Source: DATKWD01 sp035529695
Lineage (GTDB): Bacteria > Actinomycetota > Acidimicrobiia > Acidimicrobiales > Salinilacustritrichaceae
NCBI GenBank assembly: GCA_035529695.1
Contig: DATKWD010000074.1
Span: 1 to 64,000 of the forward strand
Length of the DNA stretch: 64,000 nucleotides
Direction: 5' to 3'
Part shown: one piece after another, positions 8,127-16,479 of the stretch
How positions within the stretch are numbered: the first letter of the stretch is position 1
Layout: each line of letters starts with the position of its first letter
Program-made: the position numbers and the translations under genes
The notes under the pieces: model-generated
What the model was told of the DNA's origin: nothing
The model's input: the letters and a program-made list of their open reading frames with translations, nothing else
The model's database searches: none

Positions 8127-9467
8127 CCCTCGGTCGGTCGACCGGATGGCGCTGGCTGCGATGATGGCGGCCGCACCGAGCATCGCTCCGACGATGTAGG
8201 CACGGGTGAACGACGAAGCCGTACCGTCGCCGCCGTACACCGCGGTCAGCACCGTGATCCCCATCGACGAGCCGACCTGAAAGGCCATGCGCTGGGCGGC
8301 CGATGCGATTCCCAGGTCCTCCTCGTCGACCGAGTTCGCAAGTGTCGCGTTCAGCGGTGGTTGGGCCGTGCCGTTGCCGACCCCTTGGAGGGCGAGGCCG
8401 GCGACGATCAGGGCGATGCTCTCGGACTGCGCTCCCGCGGCGAAGAGCAACAGTGCGACCGTGACGGCGGCTGCGCCGAAGATCGCCACCGGCCTCTCAC
8501 CGATCCGCGAGGCGAGGTTGCCCCCCACCGGAGCGCTGGCGCTGAACACCGCCGGCCGGATCAGCATGAGCAACGAGATCGCCGACACCGAGTAGCCGAA
8601 CAGGTTGTCGACGAGCAGAGGTGCGAGGACGAACCCGCCCATGTAGGCAGCACCCTGGAACACCGAGGCGACCAGCGGTGCTCGGAAGTTGCGGCGCTGG
8701 AGGAACTCGAGCGGGAGAAGGGGCGCGTCGGCCCGCCGCTCGGCCCGCACGAACGCCACGATGCCAGCCGGCGCCAGGACCACCGCACCGAGGATCCACG
8801 GATCGGCGAGGCCGCGGATCGGCGCCTGGTTGAACGCGAACATCAGCGACCCCGTGCCGATGGCCAGCGTGGCCGCACCGGCCACGTCGAACCGGACATC
8901 GGTCTTGCGCTCGGTGGTCTCGCGCAGCACCAGCGCCCCGACGGCGACGGCCACGGCGCCGAACATCGCCTGCATGAGGAACAAGGTCGGCCATCCGAAG
9001 GCGTCGACCAGGGGTCCGCCGACGGCGAGTCCGATCGCAGGCGAGCCGGCGGCCACGAGCGACCACCAGCCGAGCGCCTTCACCCGCTCCTCGCGTCCGT
9101 AGACCGACATGATCAGCGCCATCGACGTGGGCTGGGTCGCGGCGCCCGTCACCTGGGCGAGGGTGCGGAACGCGATGAGGCTGCCTGCGCTCCATGCGAG
9201 TGCGGTGCACCCGGCCAACACGCTGGCGGCTGCGAACCCGATCAGGAAGACCCGCCGGTGCCCGTGCAGGTCGCCCATCTTTCCCATCACGGGCAGCGCG
9301 AGCGCCGACACCAGGAGCGGGGCGCTGATCACCCACGCGAGCGTGGTCTCGGAGCTCCCGAGGTCGCGGGCGATCTCGCCGAGGGACACCGTCAGGATCG
9401 TCACGGGAAATGTCGTGGCGAACATGCCGGTCAATGCAGTGAGCAGGACTCTGCGTTGGTACGGCAC
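8082..9467 (-). CDS. MFS drug-efflux-type transporter
   Basis: A 461-residue polytopic membrane protein of the major facilitator superfamily with 12-14 hydrophobic segments, most similar in pattern to drug:H+ antiporters of the DHA2 (EmrB/QacA) type. The loop between helices 2 and 3 has GKMGDLHGHRRVFLIG, the MFS motif A. An antiporter-like motif C segment appears as GSPAIGLAVGGPLVDAFGW. The start is GTG at 9467, 8 bases after a TATCGT -10 box on the minus strand, so the mRNA is probably leaderless. It is divergent from argC, with which it shares a 72-base promoter region. Substrate unknown; no TetR-type regulator is nearby. Confidence 0.9.
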   Translation of the reverse strand: MPYQRRVLLTALTGMFATTFPVTILTVSLGEIARDLGSSETTLAWVISAPLLVSALALPVMGKMGDLHGHRRVFLIGFAAASVLAGCTALAWSAGSLIAFRTLAQVTGAATQPTSMALIMSVYGREERVKALGWWSLVAAGSPAIGLAVGGPLVDAFGWPTLFLMQAMFGAVAVAVGALVLRETTERKTDVRFDVAGAATLAIGTGSLMFAFNQAPIRGLADPWILGAVVLAPAGIVAFVRAERRADAPLLPLEFLQRRNFRAPLVASVFQGAAYMGGFVLAPLLVDNLFGYSVSAISLLMLIRPAVFSASAPVGGNLASRIGERPVAIFGAAAVTVALLLFAAGAQSESIALIVAGLALQGVGNGTAQPPLNATLANSVDEEDLGIASAAQRMAFQVGSSMGITVLTAVYGGDGTASSFTRAYIVGAMLGAAAIIAASAIRSTDRGSRTELLAAVTDPRQ

Positions 9468-9475
9468 GGATCGGG

Positions 9476-9481
9476 ACGATA
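9476..9481 (-). promoter_or_regulatory. -10 box TATCGT of the MFS gene
   Basis: Reads TATCGT on the minus strand and lies 8 bases before the GTG start at 9467, leaving no room for a ribosome binding site. Confidence 0.45.
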
Positions 9482-9504
9482 ACGGGCGGGCTCTGCGATC
9501 CGGT

Positions 9505-9533
9505 TTGGATGATTATGCAGATCTACGTATGAT
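9505..9533 (+). promoter_or_regulatory. argC promoter TTGGAT-N17-TATGAT
   Basis: TTGGAT (9505-9510) and TATGAT (9528-9533) are spaced by 17 bases and the ATG of argC follows 6 bases later, which fits a leaderless arginine operon mRNA. Confidence 0.6.
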
Positions 9534-9535
9534 CA
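9510..9535. promoter_or_regulatory. candidate ArgR operator (ARG box)
   Basis: An AT-rich imperfect dyad beginning TGATTATGCAG and ending TACGTATGATCA covers the spacer and -10 box of the argC promoter in an otherwise GC-rich region. ArgR-type operators are AT-rich imperfect palindromes of about this size, and argR is in the same operon. The assignment rests on position and symmetry only. Confidence 0.35.
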
Positions 9536-9539
9536 TCGA

Positions 9540-10547
9540 ATGACCAGGGTGGGGATCATCGGCGGATCGGGCTTCGGCGGCGCCGAGCTGCTGCGTCTGT
9601 GCGCCGGTCATCCCGACTTCGAGGTCACCTTCGCGACCGGTGACTCGCAGGCGGGCACCCCGGTCGGTGAACTCTATCCGAGCCTGGCTGCCGTGTACGG
9701 CGGGCTCGTGTACGTGGCGTTCGAGCCGGCCTTGGTCGACGAGGTCGATCTGGTGTTCCTCGCCCTTCCGCACGGCGCGTCTCAGTCGATCGTCGCTCAG
9801 ATCCACGGTCGGGTGCGCTGGATCGTCGACCTCGGCTCGGACTTCCGGTTCGGCGATGCCGACGTCTATCCCGCGTGGTACGACGACGTCCACTCGTGTC
9901 CCGAACTCCTCGACTCGTTCGCCTACGGCCTTCCCGAACTGTTCCGTGACGAGATCGCGGCCGCGACCTCGGTGGCGGTTCCCGGCTGCTATCCGACCGC
10001 GGCCGGCCTGGCACTCGCCCCGCTCACGAGGTCCGCGATCGTCGAGGACACCGGCATCGTGGTCGACGCGGTGTCGGGCGTGTCGGGCGCCGGGCGCGAC
10101 AAGATCTCGTTCTGCGCAGCCGACGAGGACGTGTCGGCTTACGGGCTGCTGACGCACCGGCACACCCCCGAGATCCAGAAGGTCATCGGCGCCGAGGTGC
10201 TGTTCACCCCGCACCTCGTGCCGATGAGCCGCGGGATGTTGGCAACCTGCTACGCACGGCCGACGGGTGCGACGTCGACCGCCGAACTCGTCGAGGTTTT
10301 CGACGCGTTCTACGCCGACGAACCGTTCGTCACGCGGGTCGAGGGGTCGCCGCACACCAAGTCGGTCCAAGGCTCCAACAGTGCACATGTGTCGGTGATG
10401 GCCGACGAGCGGACCGGGTTGATCATGAGCCTGTGCGCGATCGACAACCTGGGCAAGGGCGCGGCAGGGCAGGCCGTGCAGTGCGCGAACCTGCTCGTCG
10501 GGCATCCCGAGACAACCGGGGTGCCGATCCTCGGGGTGTACCCATGA
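9540..10547 (+). CDS. argC: N-acetyl-gamma-glutamyl-phosphate reductase
   Basis: Third step of arginine synthesis: NADPH reduces N-acetylglutamyl phosphate to the semialdehyde. 335 residues with the NAD(P)-binding loop GIIGGSGFGGAELLRL at 5-20, the substrate segment LALPHGASQ at 74-82 and the catalytic Cys150 in SVAVPGCYPTAAGLAL. The C-terminal KSVQGSNSAHVSV segment is typical. ATG follows its -10 box by 6 bases. It is the first gene of argC-J-B-D-F-R-G-H and overlaps argJ by 4 bases. Confidence 0.97.
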   Translation: MTRVGIIGGSGFGGAELLRLCAGHPDFEVTFATGDSQAGTPVGELYPSLAAVYGGLVYVAFEPALVDEVDLVFLALPHGASQSIVAQIHGRVRWIVDLGSDFRFGDADVYPAWYDDVHSCPELLDSFAYGLPELFRDEIAAATSVAVPGCYPTAAGLALAPLTRSAIVEDTGIVVDAVSGVSGAGRDKISFCAADEDVSAYGLLTHRHTPEIQKVIGAEVLFTPHLVPMSRGMLATCYARPTGATSTAELVEVFDAFYADEPFVTRVEGSPHTKSVQGSNSAHVSVMADERTGLIMSLCAIDNLGKGAAGQAVQCANLLVGHPETTGVPILGVYP

Positions 10548-11707
10548 GCGTGACCGCAGCCAAGGGGTTCGTCGCTGCCGGCATCCACTGCGGCATCAAG
10601 GACGGCGACGTTCCCGATCTCTCGCTCGTCGCGACCGCAGGTGCCGTACCCGTGGTGGCCGCTGCAGTGTTCACTCGCAACAAGATGACCGCCGCCCCGG
10701 TGCAGGTGTCTCGGCGGCACCTCGAGCTCACCAGGAACGAGGCCACCGCCGTGATCCTGAACTCGGGCAACGCGAACGCGGGGACCGGCGAGGTCGGCAT
10801 CGGGGATGCCGACCAGATGTGTCGGCTCACCGCGGCGGCGCTCGGATGCGAGCCGCAGCACGTGCTGGTCTGCTCGACCGGCCTCATCGGCAACCGCCTA
10901 CCGATGGACGTCATCACGCCCGGAATCCCCTTGGTGGCCGGCGAACTGGCGGCGACCGGCGGCCCGCTCGCGGCTGAAGCGATCCGGACGACCGACACTC
11001 ACCGCAAGGAGTCGGTGGCCAAAGCCGACGGTGTCGTGGTCGGCGGGATGGCCAAGGGCTCGGCGATGTTGCGCCCCGACATGGCCACCATGCTCGCAGT
11101 GATCACCACCGATGCCGACGTCACTGCTGCCGAGCTGCAGTCGGCGTTGACCGGGGCGGTCGACGACTCGTTCAACCGGTTGACGACCGACGGTGCCCAG
11201 TCGACGAACGACACCGTGATGGTCCTGGCGAGCGGCAAGGCTGGTCGTCCCGACCTCGACACCTTCGCCGCTCAACTCCACGAGGTGTGTGTCGACCTGG
11301 CCACCCAGATGGCCAACGACGCCGAGGGTGCCACCAAGGTGGTTCGCATCACGGTGACCGGTGCTGCGTCCGATGCCGAGGCGACCCGGGGTGCCCGCGC
11401 CGTGGCCGAGTGTCAGCTGATCAAGTGCTCGTGGGCCGGCAACGACCCGTACTGGGGAAGGATCGCGTCCGAGCTCGGGGCGAGCGGCATCGAGTTCGAG
11501 CAGTCGCAGGTCTCGGTGTCCTACGGCGAATTCGAGGTGGCACGAGGCGGTGTCGACGCTGCCCACGACGCCGGCGGCCTCGCGTCGTACATGCAGCAGC
11601 GGTTCATCGACATCACCGCGGACCTCGGCGTCGGCGACGGTACGGGGCACGTGCTGACCGTCGATCTGACCCATGGGTACGTCGACGAGAACATGGGGAC
11701 GTCGTGA
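10544..11707 (+). CDS. argJ: glutamate N-acetyltransferase (ornithine acetyltransferase)
   Basis: ArgJ recycles acetyl from N-acetylornithine to glutamate and may also use acetyl-CoA. 387 residues from the ATG that overlaps the argC stop (ATGA). It is an Ntn-like protein that cleaves itself: the conserved KGSAMLRPDMATMLAVITTD block contains Ala181-Thr182, with Thr182 the expected nucleophile of the beta chain. ILNSGNANAGTG at 71-82 forms the oxyanion region, and the C-terminus carries IKCSWAGNDPYWGRI. No separate argA is needed in this cyclic pathway. Confidence 0.96.
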   Translation: MSVTAAKGFVAAGIHCGIKDGDVPDLSLVATAGAVPVVAAAVFTRNKMTAAPVQVSRRHLELTRNEATAVILNSGNANAGTGEVGIGDADQMCRLTAAALGCEPQHVLVCSTGLIGNRLPMDVITPGIPLVAGELAATGGPLAAEAIRTTDTHRKESVAKADGVVVGGMAKGSAMLRPDMATMLAVITTDADVTAAELQSALTGAVDDSFNRLTTDGAQSTNDTVMVLASGKAGRPDLDTFAAQLHEVCVDLATQMANDAEGATKVVRITVTGAASDAEATRGARAVAECQLIKCSWAGNDPYWGRIASELGASGIEFEQSQVSVSYGEFEVARGGVDAAHDAGGLASYMQQRFIDITADLGVGDGTGHVLTVDLTHGYVDENMGTS

Positions 11708-12567
11708 TCGAGGAAGCGCAGCTCAGGGCCGATGTCCTCGTCGAGGCACTGCCGTACATCCAGCGGTTCCGCGACTCTGTCGTGGTGGTGAAGTACGGCG
11801 GGAACGCCATGGTCGACCCGCTGCTGGCCGAGCAGTTCGCCGAGGACATCGTGCTGATGCGCTCGGTCGGGCTCCGACCCGTCGTGGTGCACGGCGGTGG
11901 TCCTCAGATCGGCGAGATGATGGCCCGGCTCGGCAAGACGTCCGAGTTCAAGGACGGGCTGCGTGTCACCGACGCCGAGACCCTCGACATCGCCCGCATG
12001 GTGCTGGTCGGCAAGGTCAACCGCGACATCGTCGGCACCCTCAACGTGCACGGGCCGATCGCGGTCGGCCTGTCGGGCCAGGACGCCGGTCTGATCAGGG
12101 CCGAGGCCCGCAACCCCGACCTGGGGTTCGTCGGCGACGTCGGGGCCATCAACCCGTCGATCGTCGTCCGGCTCCTGGCCGAGGACCTGATTCCGGTCAT
12201 CTCGACGATCGGCGCCGACCTCGAAGGGCAGGCCTACAACATCAACGCCGACACCGTGGCCGGCGCATTGGCCGTGGCGTTGGGCGCCGAGAAGATCATC
12301 TATCTGACCGACGTCGAGGGACTGCTCGCCGACGTGGACGACCACGGCAGCCTGATCTCGACGACCACCACCGTCGAGTTGGCGGCCAAGATCGACAGCG
12401 GCGAGTTGACCGGCGGCATGATCCCCAAGATCGAGGCCTGTGTCGCGGCGGTCGAGGGCGGCGTGACCTCAGCGCATCTGCTCGACGGCCGGCAGCCGCA
12501 CGTGCTGCTGCTCGAACTCTTCAGCGACGCCGGCATCGGCACCATGATCACCGGGGGCTCGGCATGA
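11704..12567 (+). CDS. argB: acetylglutamate kinase
   Basis: Second step of arginine synthesis: phosphorylates N-acetylglutamate. 287 residues from GTG in a GTGA overlap with argJ. Amino-acid kinase motifs are VVVKYGGNAM near residue 22, VVVHGGGPQIGEMM near 60, and IYLTDVEGLL near 200, with the C-terminal GGMIPKIEACVAAVEGGV. The N-terminal helix EEAQLRADVLVEALPYIQRF is the kind found in arginine-sensitive hexameric enzymes, so feedback inhibition by arginine is likely. Overlaps argD by 4 bases. Confidence 0.97.
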   Translation: MIEEAQLRADVLVEALPYIQRFRDSVVVVKYGGNAMVDPLLAEQFAEDIVLMRSVGLRPVVVHGGGPQIGEMMARLGKTSEFKDGLRVTDAETLDIARMVLVGKVNRDIVGTLNVHGPIAVGLSGQDAGLIRAEARNPDLGFVGDVGAINPSIVVRLLAEDLIPVISTIGADLEGQAYNINADTVAGALAVALGAEKIIYLTDVEGLLADVDDHGSLISTTTTVELAAKIDSGELTGGMIPKIEACVAAVEGGVTSAHLLDGRQPHVLLLELFSDAGIGTMITGGSA

Positions 12568-13850
12568 CCGGACACGGTGAGGCGATGCACGCCACCGAGG
12601 CCATGACGACGTGCCCGATCATGCCGACCTACGGACCGCCGCCGGTCATGTTCGTCCGCGGCGAGGGGACGCGGCTGTGGGATGCGGACGGCAAGGAGTA
12701 CCTCGACTTCCTGTCGGGACTCGCGGTCACCAGCCTCGGTCACGCCCATCCGGCGGTCACCGAGGCGATCGCAGACCAGGCCGGCAAGCTCCTGCACGTC
12801 AGCAACCTGTTCGCGACCGAGCACAACTGGCACGTGGCAAGAACCCTGGATCGGTTGATCACCGGTGGGCTCGTGACGGAGGCGCCAGCCGAAGGAGCAA
12901 CCTCGAAGCCGCATGGCAGCTCCGTGCAAACGGCAGGCGGGCGAGGCGACGAAGGAGCCGAGCAGCCGCAACAACGCGGCCAGGTGTTCTTCTGCAACTC
13001 CGGAGCTGAGGCCAACGAGGCGGCCATCAAGCTGGCCCGGAAGTGGGGAGGCCACGGCAAGTTCGTGGTCGTGTCGGCGATGCGGTCGTTCCACGGGCGC
13101 ACGCTCGCGACCCTTCATGCCACTGGACAGCCCGAGAAGCACGAGGCCTTCCAGCCGCTCCCCGAGGGCTTTCGGCACGTGCCGTTCAACGACATCGACG
13201 AACTCGAGCGGTCCCTCGACCCGAGTGTCGCTGCGGTGCTGCTCGAGGCGGTCCAGGGCGAGGGCGGCGTCAACCCCATCGATCCGGCCTACGCCCGCGA
13301 TGTGCGGACCCTGTGCGACGAGCGTCAGTTGCTCCTGATGTTCGACGAGGTCCAGACCGGCCTGGGCCGCACCGGCGAGTGGTTCGGCTTTCAGCACACC
13401 GGCGTGAAGCCCGACGTCGTCACGATGGCCAAGGCTCTGGGGAACGGCATTCCCATCGGTGCGTGCTGGGCGCGGGCAGACGTCGCCGCCGCCTTCAAGC
13501 CCGGCGACCACGCGACGACCTTCGGCGGTCAGCCGCTCGCGACCGCAACAGCGGCGGCCGTGTTGCGGGTGATGGAGGACATCGATGCGCCGAAGATGGC
13601 CGCGACGCAGGGTGCGAAGCTCACCGAAGCGCTGTTGGCACTCCCGAAGGTCACCGAAGTCCGCGGGATGGGCCTCCTTCTCGCCGCCGAGTTCGCGGAC
13701 GTGGACGCCAAGGCCCTCGCGGCCGCTGCGCTCGACGCCGGCTTGGTGATCAACGGCATCACGCCGACCGCCATCCGACTCGCGCCGCCGATCACCGTCG
13801 CCGACGACGAGATCGAACGCGCCGTCTCGATCATCGGAGACCTCACGTGA
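12564..13850 (+). CDS. argD: acetylornithine aminotransferase with an internal insertion
   Basis: PLP enzyme that makes N-acetylornithine from the semialdehyde and glutamate. 428 residues, longer than the usual 390-400. Class III motifs are DFLSGLAVTSLGHAHP (48-63), VFFCNSGAEANEAAIK (141-156), the PLP-Asp segment LLLMFDEVQTGLGRTG, and the PLP lysine K290 in VVTMAKALGNGIP. Residues about 100-139, between LDRL and VFFCNSG, are a low-complexity Gly/Ala/Glu/Gln-rich stretch that homologs lack; it stays in frame and should form a surface loop. ATGA overlap with argB, GTGA overlap with argF. Confidence 0.95.
   Translation: MTGHGEAMHATEAMTTCPIMPTYGPPPVMFVRGEGTRLWDADGKEYLDFLSGLAVTSLGHAHPAVTEAIADQAGKLLHVSNLFATEHNWHVARTLDRLITGGLVTEAPAEGATSKPHGSSVQTAGGRGDEGAEQPQQRGQVFFCNSGAEANEAAIKLARKWGGHGKFVVVSAMRSFHGRTLATLHATGQPEKHEAFQPLPEGFRHVPFNDIDELERSLDPSVAAVLLEAVQGEGGVNPIDPAYARDVRTLCDERQLLLMFDEVQTGLGRTGEWFGFQHTGVKPDVVTMAKALGNGIPIGACWARADVAAAFKPGDHATTFGGQPLATATAAAVLRVMEDIDAPKMAATQGAKLTEALLALPKVTEVRGMGLLLAAEFADVDAKALAAAALDAGLVINGITPTAIRLAPPITVADDEIERAVSIIGDLT
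12861..12980 (+). repeat. in-frame repeat-like insertion within argD
   Basis: This 120-base segment encodes the extra residues of ArgD. CGAAGGAGC occurs twice inside it, near 12889 and 12950, about 61 bases apart. Its base composition and the low-complexity peptide differ from the rest of argD. No second copy was found in the window, so calling it a mobile repeat is only an inference. Confidence 0.35.
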
Positions 13851-14755
13851 CCGTTCGCCACCTGCTCGAGATCGACGATCTCAGCTCCGACGAGTTGCAC
13901 GACGTGCTCGATCGAGCGGCGGTCGTCGAGCCCGCTCGTGTGCTGGCCGGTCGCGGGGCGGCGCTCGTGTTCGCGAAGCCGTCGGCACGCACCCGCAACT
14001 CCACCGAGATGGCCGTCGCCCAGCTGGGTGGCCACCCGATCTCGATCCAGGCCGACGAGGTGGGCATCGACACCCGCGAGACCGCCGAGGACGTGGCTCG
14101 CACGCTGGCCTGCTACCACTTGCTGATCGGCGCCCGGGTGTTCGACCACTCGGTGCTCGAACGGATGGCTGCCGTGTCGCCGGTGCCGATCGTCAACCTG
14201 CTCTCCGACGAGGCACACCCGCTCCAGGCGATCGCCGACCTACTCACGATCCGGTCGGTGTTCGGCCAACTGGCCGGCCGGACGGTGGCCTATGTGGGCG
14301 ACGCCAACAACGTGGCTCGCTCGCTCGCCATCGCGGCGGGGATGGTCGGGATGCAGGTCCGGCTGGGCTGCCCTCCGGGCTACGACGCCGACGAGACCAT
14401 GCTCGATCGGATCCGCGCAACCGGAGTCGATCCGCTCGTCACCCACCGCATCGAGGAAGCCGTCGAGGGCGTCGACGTGGTCTACACCGACGTGTGGACC
14501 TCGATGGGCCAGGAGCAGGAGTCGGCCGAGCGGTTGAAGGCGTTCGAGAGCTTCACGGTGAACGAGTCCGTGATGGCCCGAGCCTCTGACGATGCGGTGT
14601 TCCTGCACTGTCTGCCGGCGCATCGTGGTGAAGAGGTCACTGCCGACATCGTCGACGGCGTGACCTCGCGGGTGTGGGAGCAGGCCACGCAGCGGATGCA
14701 TGCCGCACGGGCTGCGTTCTGGTGGCTGGTGGAGCAGGCGGAACAGGGCCCATGA
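13847..14755 (+). CDS. argF: ornithine carbamoyltransferase
   Basis: Condenses ornithine with carbamoyl phosphate to give citrulline. 302 residues from GTG overlapping the argD stop (GTGA). Carbamoyl-phosphate site SARTRNSTEMA (here S-A-R-T-R rather than S-T-R-T-R), EAHPLQAIADL carrying the HPxQ motif, and the ornithine/catalytic block VFLHCLPAHRGEEV with the reactive Cys. VAYVGDANNVARSL marks the second domain. Single copy in the operon. Confidence 0.97.
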   Translation: MTVRHLLEIDDLSSDELHDVLDRAAVVEPARVLAGRGAALVFAKPSARTRNSTEMAVAQLGGHPISIQADEVGIDTRETAEDVARTLACYHLLIGARVFDHSVLERMAAVSPVPIVNLLSDEAHPLQAIADLLTIRSVFGQLAGRTVAYVGDANNVARSLAIAAGMVGMQVRLGCPPGYDADETMLDRIRATGVDPLVTHRIEEAVEGVDVVYTDVWTSMGQEQESAERLKAFESFTVNESVMARASDDAVFLHCLPAHRGEEVTADIVDGVTSRVWEQATQRMHAARAAFWWLVEQAEQGP

Positions 14756-15213
14756 GCAAGCCGCAGCGACAGCACAAGATCGCAGGACTTCTCACCCAGC
14801 ACTCGGTGACGAGCCAGGGACAGTTGGTCGACTTGCTGGCCGACGGCGGCGTCGTGGCGACGCAGGCGACGGTGTCCCGAGATCTCGAGGACCTCGGTGC
14901 CATCAAGGTGAGGGTGCCCGGTGGTGAGACCGTCTATGCGATCCCCGAGCTCCCCGCCGAGCAGTTCGCGCCCGAGGACCACCTGCGGCGGGTGCTCAGT
15001 GACTGGGTGGTCGAGGTCGGCAGCTCGCACAACATCGTCGTCCTGCGCACCCCGCCAGGCTCGGCTCACGTGGTGGGCTCGGCGATCGACCGGGCCGGCC
15101 TGGCCGAGATTCTCGGCACCGTGGCCGGCGATGACACGCTCATGATCGTGGTGGCCGAAGGCACCACCGGGACCGAACTCGCAAGCCGGCTCAGCGACCT
15201 CGCTGGGCTCTGA
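14752..15213 (+). CDS. argR: arginine repressor ArgR
   Basis: 153-residue transcription factor. The N-terminal winged helix (1-70) contains the recognition motif ATQATVSRDLEDLGAIKVR. The C-terminal domain holds the arginine-binding/hexamer motif GTVAGDDTLMIVVAEG. With arginine bound it is expected to repress the arg operon from operators near 9510-9535. It lies inside the operon it regulates, so it is likely autoregulated. ATGA overlap with argF. Confidence 0.96.
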   Translation: MSKPQRQHKIAGLLTQHSVTSQGQLVDLLADGGVVATQATVSRDLEDLGAIKVRVPGGETVYAIPELPAEQFAPEDHLRRVLSDWVVEVGSSHNIVVLRTPPGSAHVVGSAIDRAGLAEILGTVAGDDTLMIVVAEGTTGTELASRLSDLAGL

Positions 15214-15233
15214 ACCGACAGGAGCACATTTTC

Positions 15234-16436
15234 ATGGCGAAGAAGGTCGTCCTCGCATACAGCGGCGGACTCGACACCTCGGTCGCGGTCAAGTGGATGA
15301 TCGAGGAGATGGGCGTCGAAGTCATCGCGCTCGCCGTCGACGTCGGGCAGGCCGCCGAGGACTGGGATGTCGTCAAGGCACGCGCCCGCGCCGCGGGTGC
15401 GTCCGAGGCGATCGTGGTCGACGCACGCGACGAGTTCGCGAGTGAGTACGTCGTGCCGGCCCTGAAGGCCAACGCCATGTACGAGGGCCGCTATCCGCTC
15501 GTCTCGGCGTTGTCACGACCGGTCATCGTCAAGCACCTCGTCGAAGCGGCCCGCACCCACGGCGCGGATGCCGTCGGTCACGGGTGTACCGGCAAGGGCA
15601 ATGACCAGGTGCGCTTCGAGGTATCCACCCGGGCCCTGGCTCCCGACCTCGAGGTCGTGGCCCCGGTGCGCCACTGGGGCATGACGCGTGAAGACTCGAT
15701 TCACTACGCCTACGACCACGACATCCCGATCGTCGCCACCAAGGAGAAGGTGTATTCGATCGACGACAACCTCTGGGGACGCGCGATCGAGTGCGGCGAG
15801 ATGGAGGACCCGTGGAACGAGCCGCCCCAAGGCGTGTGGCTCACGACGAAGCGCACCGTCGCGGAGCAGCGCGACCTGGTGATCGGCTTCGACCAAGGCA
15901 TACCCGTCTCGGTCGACGGCCGGCCGATGGGCCTGGTCGAGATGATCGACCATCTCACCGCCGTCGTCGGCTCGTATGGGTGGGGTCGGGTCGACATGGT
16001 CGAGAACCGGAGGGTCGGCATAAAGAGCCGTGAGACCTACGAGTGCCCGGCCTCGCTGGCACTCATCCTCGCCCACGCCGACCTCGAGTCGATCTGCCTC
16101 GAGCGTGATCTGGCGCGCGAGAAGGCCCGCCTCGAACCGCGTTATGCCGAACTCATCTACGACGGCCTCTGGTTCTCGCCGCTCAAGGACAGTTACGACG
16201 CATTCATCGACGAGAGCCAGAAGTACGTGACCGGCGAGGTCCGGCTGCAACTGGCCCCCAATTCGTGCATCGTCACCGGCAGGCGGGCCGAGCGCAGCCT
16301 CTACGACTACGGTCTCGCCACCTACGACGCGGGCGACAGCTTCCGCCACGAGGACTCGGCAGGGTTCGTACGGCTCTGGGGCCTCGGCATCGAAACATGG
16401 AGCGCACGACAGGGCCCTGGAAGTCGGAGCAACTGA
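15234..16436 (+). CDS. argG: argininosuccinate synthase
   Basis: Joins citrulline and aspartate using ATP. 400 residues with the PP-loop AYSGGLDTSVAVKWM near the N-terminus, the citrulline/aspartate segments HGCTGKGNDQVRFE and APVRHWGMTRED, and YDNLWGRAIE-like YSIDDNLWGRAIECG. The ATG follows an ACAGGAG ribosome binding site. It lies 20 bases after argR, so it is not overlapping like the upstream genes but is probably in the same operon. Confidence 0.96.
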   Translation: MAKKVVLAYSGGLDTSVAVKWMIEEMGVEVIALAVDVGQAAEDWDVVKARARAAGASEAIVVDARDEFASEYVVPALKANAMYEGRYPLVSALSRPVIVKHLVEAARTHGADAVGHGCTGKGNDQVRFEVSTRALAPDLEVVAPVRHWGMTREDSIHYAYDHDIPIVATKEKVYSIDDNLWGRAIECGEMEDPWNEPPQGVWLTTKRTVAEQRDLVIGFDQGIPVSVDGRPMGLVEMIDHLTAVVGSYGWGRVDMVENRRVGIKSRETYECPASLALILAHADLESICLERDLAREKARLEPRYAELIYDGLWFSPLKDSYDAFIDESQKYVTGEVRLQLAPNSCIVTGRRAERSLYDYGLATYDAGDSFRHEDSAGFVRLWGLGIETWSARQGPGSRSN

Positions 16437-16479
16437 TGATCCCTGGTGGCGGCCTCCGTGGCCGGGGAACGGAGATGAC

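Noticed and set aside
12861..12980. Intein or frameshift in argD
   Set aside because: The segment is only 40 residues, has no splicing motifs, and the frame is intact on both sides.
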